Shown here: piece by piece, positions 15,806 through 27,472 of the stretch
How positions within the stretch are numbered: position 1 is the first letter of the stretch
Layout of the letters: the number at the start of each line of letters is the position of its first letter
NCBI RefSeq assembly: GCF_949298305.1
Contig: NZ_CASFWU010000018.1
Location: forward strand, 1-34,344
Length of the DNA: 34,344 nt
DNA from: an uncultured Bacteroides sp.
GTDB taxonomy: Bacteria > Bacteroidota > Bacteroidia > Bacteroidales > Bacteroidaceae
Reading direction: 5' to 3'
Translations under genes and position numbers: made by a program
The notes under the pieces: model-generated
Databases searched by the model: none
What the model was told of the DNA's origin: nothing
What the model saw: the letters and a program-made list of their open reading frames with translations, nothing else

Positions 15806-17038
15806 CTATTTCAACCAGTTGCGGATGCGGCGCATGGCCTCCGCTGTGTCAGAGTGGTTGCCGAAGGCGGTCAGGCGGATGTAGCCTTCGCCACTCGGCC
15901 CGAAGCCCACGCCCGGCGTGCCCACCACGTTGGCTTCGTAGAGCATCTGTTCGAAGAATCGCCAGGAACTGATGCCGTCCGGTGTCTTCAGCCAGATGTA
16001 GGGAGCGTTCACGCCGCCGTACACTTTCAGTCCGGCCTTTTCAAGCCCCTCTTTCATGGTGCGGGCATTCTCCATGTAGTAGTCTATGTTGGCCTTCACC
16101 TGCTGCTTCCCTTCCGGGGTGTAGATGGCTTCGGCCGCCCGCTGGGTGATGTAGCTGGTGCCGTTGAACTTGGTACACTGGCGGCGGTTCCACAGCTTGT
16201 TGAGGGCTACGCGGTCGCCCGTCAGGGTGGCGGCGGTCAGTTCCTTGGGCACCACGGTGTAGCCGCAGCGCACACCGGTGAATCCGGCCGTCTTCGAGAA
16301 GCTGCGTATCTCGATGGCGCATTTCTTGGCTCCTTTTATCTCGTAGATGGAGTGGGGGACGTCGTCTTCGCGGATAAAGGCCTCGTAGGCGGCGTCGAAC
16401 ACGAGAAGTGTGTCGTTGTCCAGCGCATAGTCCACCCACTTCTTCAGCTCGGCCTTGGTCAGCGTGGTGCCGGTGGGGTTGTTGGGATAGCAGAGGTAGA
16501 TGAGGTCGATGCGCCTGTCGGGGATTTCGGGCACGAAGCCGTTCTCCTCGGTGCAGGGCAGGTAGGTGACGTTGCTCCAGTGGCCGTCATCCTCCAGCGT
16601 GCCGGCCCGTCCGCACATGATGTTGCTGTCCACGTAGACCGGATAGACGGGGTCGGTGATGCCCATGCTGTTGTCCCAGCGCAGCAGTTCGCCGATGTTT
16701 CCCGTGTCGCTCTTGGCACCGTCGTTGATGAAGATCTCGCCGGCCGACAGGTGTACGCCCCGTGGGGCAAAGTCGTTCTTGATGATGGCTTCGATGAGGA
16801 AGTCATAGCCCTGTTCGGGACCATATCCGCGGAAGGTCTTCTCGCTGCCCATCTCGTCCACGGCCTTGTGCATGGCCGCGATGCAGGCGGGGGGAAGCGG
16901 ACGGGTCACGTCGCCTATGCCCAGCCGGATGAGGTCTTGTTTGGGGTGTGTTATCTTGAACGTGTTAATCTTCTTGGCGATGTCTGAAAACAGATAACTG
17001 CCCGGTAGCTTTAAAAAATGTTCGTTTACTAATGCCAT
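15806..17038 (-). CDS. dapL: LL-diaminopimelate aminotransferase
   Basis: DapL converts tetrahydrodipicolinate and glutamate directly to LL-diaminopimelate, bypassing the succinylase or acetylase steps. The 410-residue class I/II PLP aminotransferase has LIRLGIGDVTRPLP, FRGYGPEQGY, IFINDGAKSDTGNI, YPNNPTGTTL, FDAAYEAFI and the PLP Lys249 in RSFSKTAGFTGVRCGYT, all characteristic of DapL. It is followed by the outer-membrane protein gene after about 120 bp and preceded by dapF with a 30-bp gap, so dapF-dapL form a unit that makes meso-diaminopimelate. Confidence 0.97.
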   Translation of the reverse strand: MALVNEHFLKLPGSYLFSDIAKKINTFKITHPKQDLIRLGIGDVTRPLPPACIAAMHKAVDEMGSEKTFRGYGPEQGYDFLIEAIIKNDFAPRGVHLSAGEIFINDGAKSDTGNIGELLRWDNSMGITDPVYPVYVDSNIMCGRAGTLEDDGHWSNVTYLPCTEENGFVPEIPDRRIDLIYLCYPNNPTGTTLTKAELKKWVDYALDNDTLLVFDAAYEAFIREDDVPHSIYEIKGAKKCAIEIRSFSKTAGFTGVRCGYTVVPKELTAATLTGDRVALNKLWNRRQCTKFNGTSYITQRAAEAIYTPEGKQQVKANIDYYMENARTMKEGLEKAGLKVYGGVNAPYIWLKTPDGISSWRFFEQMLYEANVVGTPGVGFGPSGEGYIRLTAFGNHSDTAEAMRRIRNWLK

Positions 17039-17068
17039 TTCTTTTGTTGTTTAAGTTTGTCTATTCAT

Positions 17069-17914
17069 TTATAATTCCATTTCTCCATCGAATACCTTGG
17101 CGGCGGGTCCGGTCATCAGCACATGTCCTGAGGCTTCGTCCCATTCAATGGTCAGCCGACCTCCATCCATGATGATTTCCGACCGTCGGCCCGTCCGGCC
17201 GGTCAGGCAGGCGGCCACTGCGGTGGCGCAGGCTCCTGTCCCGCAGGCTTGGGTAACACCCGAACCACGCTCCCAGACACGCATCCGGATGGTTCCGTCG
17301 GGCAGCACCTTGGCAAATTCCACATTGATGCGTCCGGGGAAAAGCGGGTGACGTTCCAGTTGCGGGCCGGCTTGGGTAATATCTGTTTCGTTAAGGTCGT
17401 TCACGAAAATCACCAGATGGGGATTGCCCATGCTGACGGCGGTGCCTGTGAACTGCTGGCCGTCGGCCGTGAGGACGGGCTGTTCCCTCATGGGTTTGGC
17501 TCCCTGTCCGTCGTAGTTCACGAGCTCGTCGGCCGGAATGCCCATATCCACCGTAACCGTTTCCACTTTTCCGTCCGTTACGTGCAGCTTCAGCTGTTTC
17601 ACGCCCGAGAGGGTTTCAAGGGCCACTTCCGTCTTGGCAGTCAGGCCGTAGTCATACAGGTACTTGCCGATGCAGCGGCTGGCGTTGCCGCACATGCGTG
17701 CTTCGGAGCCGTCGGCGTTGAAGATGCGCATGCTGAAGTCGGCACAGGCTGAACTGCCTATAAGCACAAGACCGTCGCTGCCTATCCCTGTGTGTGGAGC
17801 GCTCCATCTCACCGCCACTTCTTCGGGGTGTTCAATGGGGTATCGGGTGGTGTCTACGTAGATGTAGTCGTTGCCTGCTCCGTGCATCTTGGTAAATCTT
17901 ACAGCTTTTGTCAT
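17069..17914 (-). CDS. dapF: Diaminopimelate epimerase
   Basis: DapF interconverts LL- and meso-diaminopimelate without a cofactor. The 281-residue protein has both catalytic cysteines: Cys75 in EARMCGNASRC and Cys224 in TQACGTGACAT. The N-terminal KMHGAGNDYIYVD and HTGIGSDGLV motifs are also present. It is the first gene of the dapF-dapL unit; a -7 box TATATTTG lies 49-56 bp upstream of the start. The product feeds lysine and peptidoglycan synthesis, which links this unit to the glutamate made by its neighbours. Confidence 0.97.
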   Translation of the reverse strand: MTKAVRFTKMHGAGNDYIYVDTTRYPIEHPEEVAVRWSAPHTGIGSDGLVLIGSSACADFSMRIFNADGSEARMCGNASRCIGKYLYDYGLTAKTEVALETLSGVKQLKLHVTDGKVETVTVDMGIPADELVNYDGQGAKPMREQPVLTADGQQFTGTAVSMGNPHLVIFVNDLNETDITQAGPQLERHPLFPGRINVEFAKVLPDGTIRMRVWERGSGVTQACGTGACATAVAACLTGRTGRRSEIIMDGGRLTIEWDEASGHVLMTGPAAKVFDGEMEL

Positions 17915-18408
17915 TTTGTACTTAGTTTATATAATTAGTTATCTTTTTGTTTGATTTCGATGCAAATATACGACGTTTTGAATAATTATATGTAAAATGT
18001 GTTTCTCTTTTATACTTTATTTATTATTTCTTTCAGTCGGTAATCATATCTTGTCTTTTGCTTTTGATTTGATAGTATTTAGTGGCGTATTCAGATGAAT
18101 TGTAACTTATGGGCAGATGAACAAGAGGATTCTTTTACGTTGCTTCAGAATGGGGTACGGGATATGTGCGTCCGTTTTTCCTTTACTATAAACAACGGAC
18201 GGCGTGTTTTGTTGACAAAATGATGCGGCTTCCTACCGTATGTTTGTCGGTTTGTCAACGTGTGGCTGATGGGTGATTGGCATGCAGGTTCATTGAAGTG
18301 TGAAAAAAACAATGGCCCCTTCTTTCGCTCTTGTCGGTCGCTGCTGGCAGGCAGGAGACCGGTAGAGGGAAGGGGCCATTGGCATTGTTGGTTAGGGGGT
18401 AGAGCAGA
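17915..18408 (-). promoter_or_regulatory. dapF upstream region: -7 box, hairpins, no gene
   Basis: This 494-bp gap holds the dapF promoter element TATATTTG (minus strand, 17970-17963), whose -33 partner is weak. It also holds an inverted repeat CGTCCGTT/AACGGACG (18169-18176 and 18194-18201), a second one GTTGACAAA/TTTGTCAAC (18211-18219 and 18251-18259), and the asnB terminator at its far end. A 42-codon plus frame at 18095-18223 shows no supporting signal. Confidence 0.55.
18302..18381 (-). terminator. Terminator for asnB
   Basis: The 13-bp arms CAATGGCCCCTTC (18310-18322) and GAAGGGGCCATTG (18369-18381) are perfectly complementary; a GGTC/GACC sub-stem lies in the loop. On the minus strand the stem is followed by TTTTTTTC (18309-18302). 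It is about 28 bp after the asnB stop. Confidence 0.88.
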
Positions 18409-20112
18409 TTATGCTTTCCGGTAGGCTTGTTCGTGTACGCCTGCCACTGCCCGGCCGCTGGGGTCGTTCAGGTTCTTGAACGCGGCATCCCAGGCAAGAG
18501 CTTCGGCGGTGGAGCAGGCCACGCTGGGTACGCTGGGCACGGAACGGGCGGCGCTGTCGCTGGGGAAGTGTTCCTCGAAGATGCTGCGGTAGTAGTATTC
18601 CTCCTTGTTCTGCGGCGGATTGATGGGGAAGCGTTCGGCGGCACGGGCCATCTGCTCGTCGCTGACGGCGGCTGCGGTCATGGCCTTCAGCGTGTCAATC
18701 CAGGAGTAGCCCACGCCGTCGGAGAACTGTTCCTTCTGCCTCCAGGCCACGGCTTCGGGCAGCAGCGGGGCAAAGGCTTCGCGCACCACGCGCTTCTCTA
18801 TCTCGCGTCCCGGACACATCTTCACCGCCGGGTTCAGGCGCATGGCCACGTCGAGAAACTCCTTGTCGAGGAAGGGCACGCGTCCCTCCACGCCCCAGGC
18901 CGAGAGGCTCTTGTTGGCGCGCAGGCAGTCGTAGAGGTGGAGCTTGGAGAGCTTGCGGACGGTCTCTTCGTGGAAAGCCTGTGCGTCGGGTGCCTTGTGG
19001 AAGTAGAGGTAGCCGCCGAACACTTCGTCCGCCCCCTCGCCACTGAGCACCATCTTGATGCCCATTGACTTGATGACGCGGGCCAGCAGGTACATCGGCG
19101 TGGAGGCACGCACGGTGGTGACATCGTAGGTCTCGATGTAGTAGATGACGTCGCGGATGGCATCCAGACCTTCCTGAATGGTGTAGTGGATTTCGTGGTG
19201 GACGGTGCCGATGTGTTCGGCCACCAGGCGGGCTTTCTCCAAGTCGGGCGCGCCCTTCAGACCCACGGCGAAGGAGTGGAGCTGCGGCCACCAGGCGGCC
19301 TGCTGCCCGTCGGTCTCGATGCGGCGGTCGGCATAGAGCTTGGCCACGGCCGAGATGACCGATGAGTCCAGTCCGCCGGACAGCAGCACGCCGTAGGGCA
19401 CGTCGCTCATCAGCTGGCGGCGCACGGCGTCCTCCAGGGCGGTGCGCACGTCGGCCACCTGTGCCTGCCAGGCTTCCTCGGCAGGCAGTGAAGTGTAGCG
19501 GTTGCGTACGGCTTCGTAGTCAGTCCAGTCGCGCTTGTACCAGCGGCGCATCCCGCCCTCGCGGCTCCAGTAATAGTGGCCGGGGAGGAAGGGCTCGTAC
19601 GTGTCGCACAGGCCTTCCAGCGCCTTCAGTTCGCTGGCGCAGTAGACGGTGCCGTCGGCATCGCGTCCTATATATAAAGGTATGACACCGATGGGGTCGC
19701 GGGCAATGAGGAACTCGTCGCGCTCCTCGTCGTAGAGGGCGAAGGCGAAGATGCCGCTCAGCCGTTCGATGAAGTCCGTGCCGTAGCGGCGGTAGAGAGC
19801 GAGGATGACCTCGCAGTCGCTGCCCGTCTGGAAGTCGTATTGTCCGGCAAACTCGGCGCGGATGTCGCGGTGGTTGTAGATTTCGCCGTTGACAGCCAGC
19901 ACTTGCCGGTGGTCGGGCGAGTAGAGGGGTTGGCCGCCGCTCTGCGGGTCGACGATGGACAGGCGTTCATGGGCCAGGATGGCCGAGCCGCCGCAGTAGA
20001 TGCCGCTCCAGTCGGGGCCGCGGTGGCGGATGCGTTTCGCCATGGTGAGGGCTTTCTGCCTCAGTTCGGGTGTTTGTTCCTTGATGTTGAAGATACAGGC
20101 TATTCCACACAT
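18409..20112 (-). CDS. asnB: Asparagine synthase B (glutamine-hydrolysing)
   Basis: AsnB makes asparagine from aspartate, ATP and glutamine. The 567-residue protein begins MCGIACIF, so Cys2 is the class II glutaminase nucleophile after Met removal; RHRGPDWSG, VNGEIYNH and GSDCEVILALY complete that domain. The synthetase domain has the ATP pyrophosphatase loop SGGLDSS (residues 245-251), VLSGEGADEVFGGY and GVEGRVPFLDKEFLD. The length and motifs fit the E. coli AsnB type. The gap upstream holds a GC-rich repeat, element copy D and a 22-bp array, so its promoter may lie within or beyond those repeats. It ends in a strong terminator. Confidence 0.97.
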   Translation of the reverse strand: MCGIACIFNIKEQTPELRQKALTMAKRIRHRGPDWSGIYCGGSAILAHERLSIVDPQSGGQPLYSPDHRQVLAVNGEIYNHRDIRAEFAGQYDFQTGSDCEVILALYRRYGTDFIERLSGIFAFALYDEERDEFLIARDPIGVIPLYIGRDADGTVYCASELKALEGLCDTYEPFLPGHYYWSREGGMRRWYKRDWTDYEAVRNRYTSLPAEEAWQAQVADVRTALEDAVRRQLMSDVPYGVLLSGGLDSSVISAVAKLYADRRIETDGQQAAWWPQLHSFAVGLKGAPDLEKARLVAEHIGTVHHEIHYTIQEGLDAIRDVIYYIETYDVTTVRASTPMYLLARVIKSMGIKMVLSGEGADEVFGGYLYFHKAPDAQAFHEETVRKLSKLHLYDCLRANKSLSAWGVEGRVPFLDKEFLDVAMRLNPAVKMCPGREIEKRVVREAFAPLLPEAVAWRQKEQFSDGVGYSWIDTLKAMTAAAVSDEQMARAAERFPINPPQNKEEYYYRSIFEEHFPSDSAARSVPSVPSVACSTAEALAWDAAFKNLNDPSGRAVAGVHEQAYRKA

Positions 20113-20133
20113 AATAATTGCTGATTGGTAGAA

Positions 20134-20175
20134 GCCTCACCCCCCCGGCCCCCTCTCCAAGGGGCGAGGGGGGGA
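20134..20175 (-). repeat. GC-rich repeat, inverted partner of 20703-20744
   Basis: The block GCCTCACCCCCCCGGCCCCC followed by TCTCCAAGGGGCGAGGGGGG is, in reverse complement, about 95% identical over 40 bp to the block at 20703-20744. It contains an internal palindrome (CCCCCTC...GAGGGGG), as REP-like repeats do. It lies 22 bp upstream of the asnB start. Confidence 0.8.
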
Positions 20176-20208
20176 ATGCTTCGGGTGTTATACTATTTTT
20201 CTTTTTTA

Positions 20209-20406
20209 CTCAAGTTTCGCAAGTTTATTAACGGGTTGTAGTTAAGGAGTTGAGAAGTTAAGCCAAAACCTTTGTGAAAAAGGATGCCGACCATACACGT
20301 AAGCTATTGGCTTTAACTCCTAAGCCCACCCTGGTGGGCGATAACTCCTTTTAACTTCTGCAAGTTTGGCTTCGCCGATTTTCAATTCGCACTTGCAAAA
20401 CTTGAG
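20209..20406 (+). repeat. Dispersed intergenic element with terminal inverted repeats, copy D
   Basis: This is the cleanest copy, 198 bp. The ends CTCAAGTTTCGCAAGT (20209-20224) and ACTTGCAAAACTTGAG (20391-20406) are inverted repeats with one mismatch over 16 bp. The hairpin core GCCCACCCTGGTGGGC is at 20324-20339. The left and right halves are themselves partly complementary (GAAGTTAAGCCAA against TTGGCTTTAACTCC). It carries no coding frame, as expected for a MITE-like element, and sits upstream of asnB. Confidence 0.85.
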
Positions 20407-20458
20407 TTTTTACTTGTTGGCAGCGTTGAATCGGTGCAAGGCTATCGGCTGCCTCTGT

Positions 20459-20600
20459 CGAAACTATAAAGGTTTCAAGCGATGAAACCGGTAGTTTCAA
20501 GCGATGAAACCGGTAGTTTCAAGCAGTGAAACCGGTAGATTCAAGGGATGAAACCGATGGTTTCAAAAAATGAAACCAATCTGAAACCAGTAGTTTCGTT
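20459..20600. repeat. Array of 22-bp palindromic units between gltD and asnB (array 2)
   Basis: Units start at 20481, 20503, 20525 and 20547, each exactly 22 bp, with a weaker unit at 20459 and an out-of-phase one at about 20579. The first two are identical. Each full unit has arms TGAAAC and GTTTCA around a 5-bp centre (CGGTA in the best units), flanked by GA and AGC. The array lies between gltD and asnB, with copy D between it and asnB. Confidence 0.87.
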
Positions 20601-20694
20601 GCCTAACTAACTTTTGAAACTTTTTTCTTTCTGCTTCCTGCTTTGCACCTGGGGGAGACATGCGTTGCCGAAATTCCGCCAACAGGTTCATTTT

Positions 20695-22071
20695 CTATCC
20701 TTCTCCCCCTCGCCCCTTGGAGAGGGGGGCAGGGGGGGTGAGGCTCCGGTCAATCTCCTCGGCAGCCCGTCTTCCCGCAGCGATACATTTTACCACGAGG
20801 CTGGGGCCGGTGGCGGCATCGCCTGCCACGACGGCGTTCTTCGGAAGTACGGGCAGTTGCGGCTTCAGGAAGCCCATGGCCAACAGTACCAGGTCGGCCG
20901 GGATGACTTCTTTCCGTCCGGTGGGCTTCATCACGGGGCGTCCGCCTTCGGGAGCAGGCAGCCACTCCACTTCTTCTACCTCCACACCCGTGACATGACC
21001 GTTCTTACCTATAAATTTGTTGGAGTTGAGGCACCAGCGGCGGGTGCATCCCTCTTCGTGGCTGGAGCTGGTCTTCAGCACCACGGGCCACTGCGGCCAG
21101 GGGGTGGCGGGATTGTGGCCTACGGGCGGTTGGGGCATGATTTCAATCTGCGTCACGCTCAAGGCTCCCTGGCGGTGCGAGGTACCGATGCAGTCGCTGC
21201 CCGTGTCGCCGCCGCCGATGACCAGCACGTGCTTGCCGCGAGCGGTGATGCGCTCCTTCTTGTCAAATGTCTGTCCGGCCAGCACGCGGTTCTGCTGCGC
21301 CAGCATCTCCATGGCGAAATGGATGCCTGCGAGGTCGCGACCGGGGATGGCCAGGTCGCGGGCCTGTGGCGTGCCGGTGCAGACGGCGTAGGCATCGAAC
21401 CCTTCGGGCAGGTGCGCCAGGTCTATCTCGCTGCCTGTCTGGAAAGTGATACCTTCTGCTTCCATGATGCGCAGGCGGCGGTCGATGATGTTCTTGCCCA
21501 GCTTGAAGTTGGGGATGCCGTAGCGCAGCAGTCCGCCTGCCTGCTCGTCGCGTTCGAAGACAGTCACTTCGTAGCCGCGGCGGTTCAGCTGGTTGGCGGC
21601 GGCCAGTCCGGCAGGACCGGAACCGATGACGGCCACGCGTCGGCCGTTGCGTTCATATTGTTTGGGTACTACGTAGCCTTCGCGGAAGGCGGCTTCTATG
21701 ATGGCGGCCTCGTCCTCGCGGATGGTGACGGGGGCGTCGAACGACAGTTTCAGCACGCACGACTTCTCGCACAGGGCGGGGCAGATGCGGCCCGTAAATT
21801 CGGGGAAGTCGTTCGTGCGGGTCAGTATCTCGTAAGCCTCTTTCCAACGTCCCTTGTACATGGCGTCCTGGAACTCGGGCGGGCGGTTGCCCAGCGGGCA
21901 GGCCCAGTGGCAGAAGGGCACGCCGCAGTCCATGCAGCGGCTGGCCTGCAGTTTGCGTTCGCCGGTGTTGAGCGTCTGCTCCACCTCGCTATAATCGTTG
22001 ATTCTCTCGTGTATCGGTCTGTATCCCGCCTCCTGGCGCGGGATGGTGAGAAATGCTTTAGGGTTTCCCAT
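20695..22071 (-). CDS. gltD: Glutamate synthase small subunit (NADPH)
   Basis: GltD passes electrons from NADPH through FAD and Fe-S clusters to GltB. The protein is 458 residues from ATG 22071 (MGNPKAFLTI); a longer in-frame reading upstream translates intergenic repeat and is rejected. N-terminal cysteines appear in CMDCGVPFCHWACPLGN and CPALCEKSCVL; the FAD fold is VIGSGPAGLAAANQLNRRG and the NADPH fold VIGGGDTGSDCIG. The C-terminal tail LTPPAPLSKGRGGEG is encoded by a GC-rich repeat (20703-20744), so the natural stop seems to have been replaced by repeat sequence. It follows gltB after 157 bp. Confidence 0.96.
   Translation of the reverse strand: MGNPKAFLTIPRQEAGYRPIHERINDYSEVEQTLNTGERKLQASRCMDCGVPFCHWACPLGNRPPEFQDAMYKGRWKEAYEILTRTNDFPEFTGRICPALCEKSCVLKLSFDAPVTIREDEAAIIEAAFREGYVVPKQYERNGRRVAVIGSGPAGLAAANQLNRRGYEVTVFERDEQAGGLLRYGIPNFKLGKNIIDRRLRIMEAEGITFQTGSEIDLAHLPEGFDAYAVCTGTPQARDLAIPGRDLAGIHFAMEMLAQQNRVLAGQTFDKKERITARGKHVLVIGGGDTGSDCIGTSHRQGALSVTQIEIMPQPPVGHNPATPWPQWPVVLKTSSSHEEGCTRRWCLNSNKFIGKNGHVTGVEVEEVEWLPAPEGGRPVMKPTGRKEVIPADLVLLAMGFLKPQLPVLPKNAVVAGDAATGPSLVVKCIAAGRRAAEEIDRSLTPPAPLSKGRGGEG
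20703..20744 (+). repeat. GC-rich repeat forming the end of gltD
   Basis: The block CTCCCCCTCGCCCCTTGGAG followed by AGGGGGGCAGGGGGGGTGAGGC is the inverted partner of 20134-20175. It lies inside the gltD reading frame and encodes its last residues (SLTPPAPLSKGRGGE). Confidence 0.8.
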
Positions 22072-22073
22072 AT

Positions 22074-22116
22074 AATAATTGATAATTAAGAATTGAGAAT
22101 TGAGAATTGAGAATTC
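22074..22116. repeat. Short GAATTGA tandem repeat upstream of gltD
   Basis: Four AATTGAGAATTGAGAATT-type 7-bp units lie directly upstream of the gltD start. They are similar in style to the short repeats in the trp operon gaps. Confidence 0.6.
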
Positions 22117-22117
22117 A

Positions 22118-22226
22118 GGAGTTAAGGAGTTAAGAAGTGAAGCCAATAGTTCTGCGTTATGATTCGTCTTATGGTCAGCCAAACTATCGGCTTGACTCCT
22201 TGACTTCTCTATCTCCTTAACTTCTG
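22118..22226. repeat. Partial dispersed element, copy E, between gltB and gltD
   Basis: GTTAAGGAGTTAAGAAGT and AGCCAATAGT on the left match the left part of copy D; CTTGACTCCT and CTCCTTAACTTCTG on the right match its right part. The terminal repeats and the GCCC hairpin core are missing. The two halves form an imperfect hairpin with arms of about 36 bp. Confidence 0.6.
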
Positions 22227-22228
22227 TA

Positions 22229-26791
<4,563 letters not shown>

Positions 26792-26847
26792 CGTCTTTCC
26801 TTTGCTTTGGTTCTGTATAATACCTATTGGTGTGTCAAAATGTGATG

Positions 26848-26855
26848 CAAATGTA
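26848..26855 (-). promoter_or_regulatory. Likely -7 box of the gltB promoter
   Basis: On the minus strand TACATTTG fits TAnnTTTG exactly, 57-64 bp upstream of the gltB ATG. No TTTG lies at the ideal distance (TTTTG is only 12 bp away), so an activator may be needed; that is inference. Confidence 0.55.
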
Positions 26856-26894
26856 TTTATTTAATTGCAAAATGATATACTCAAAAGTAAACTA

Positions 26895-27086
26895 TTATTC
26901 CGCTAAATGTCGGTCCTCCTCCCGATGGCTACGATTTGTTACCATATCCTCGTGGTATCTTCTTTTTAGTAGCATTTCGGCTCTTTTATGTGATAAATCG
27001 TAATTTTTACACCTTTCGGAAAATATTTTTCTCCGCCCCGTCCGTGGCATCCGTCGGCCGGAACCGGGTGCCAACCGGCCGGATTT
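26895..27086. other. Divergent intergenic region, part without gene
   Basis: The left part of the 680-bp gap between gltB and the GH31 gene. Short minus-strand frames (for example 26895-27170) have Arg/Lys/Gly-rich chance-like translations that read through the repeat array. No RNA gene is apparent. Confidence 0.5.
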
Positions 27087-27343
27087 CCTGTTTTTGCCCG
27101 TCCGCCTTCCCACTTTTGCAGTCCAGATTCCCCACCTTTGGCAGCCTGTCTCCCCACCTTTGCCACCCAAAGGTGAGGAGTCTGCCTCAATTAAAAGCCT
27201 GATAGCTGAAAATTAAAAGCCTTTTAATTGATAAATGAAAGGCTTTTAATTTTCAGATGAAAGCCTTTTAATTGCAACAAAAGTTGGTAGTCTGGGTTGC
27301 AAAGGTGAGTAGGCGGCCGGGTAAAGGTGGGGAGCCCGGTTGG
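27087..27343. repeat. Long 22-bp lattice between gltB and the GH31 gene (array 3)
   Basis: CCCACCTTTG-like boxes start at 27087 (weak), 27109, 27131 and 27153, spaced exactly 22 bp. The reverse-oriented box CAAAGGTGAG then starts at 27168. A/T-rich units follow at 27190, 27212, 27234 and 27256 (containing the 19-bp palindrome AATTAAAAGCCTTTTAATT, 27211-27229), then CAAAAGTTGG at 27278, CAAAGGTGAG at 27300 and TAAAGGTGGG at 27322. From 27168 on, every step is 22 bp. The whole is roughly mirror symmetric, with CCACCTTT boxes on the left and AAAGGTGG boxes on the right. Confidence 0.85.
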
Positions 27344-27438
27344 CTGAATCCGGCAGTGGGCGGGGATGGATGCGGGTCGGATGTCGCCGGGAGACGAGAA
27401 AAAGTGACGTTCTGCTACGGTTTTTGGGGCTTTTTATT

Positions 27439-27446
27439 TACTTTTG
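27439..27446 (+). promoter_or_regulatory. Likely -7 box of the GH31-esterase promoter
   Basis: TACTTTTG fits TAnnTTTG exactly and lies 27 bp before the ATG at 27473. The -33 element is weak. The 22-bp array ends 96 bp upstream. Confidence 0.55.
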
Positions 27447-27472
27447 TGCAGACATATCTGAAACGAATTGCT

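Noticed and set aside
18095..18223. 42-codon plus-strand frame upstream of dapF
   Set aside because: No hydrophobic, basic or other pattern, no promoter, and it crosses inverted repeats; likely chance.
20459..20600. Array 2 as a CRISPR array
   Set aside because: Units are contiguous with no unique spacers, 22 bp is short for a repeat, and there are no cas genes.
27272..27472. Longer N-terminus for the GH31 protein
   Set aside because: It reads through the 22-bp array and the promoter box; the signal peptide begins at ATG 27473.
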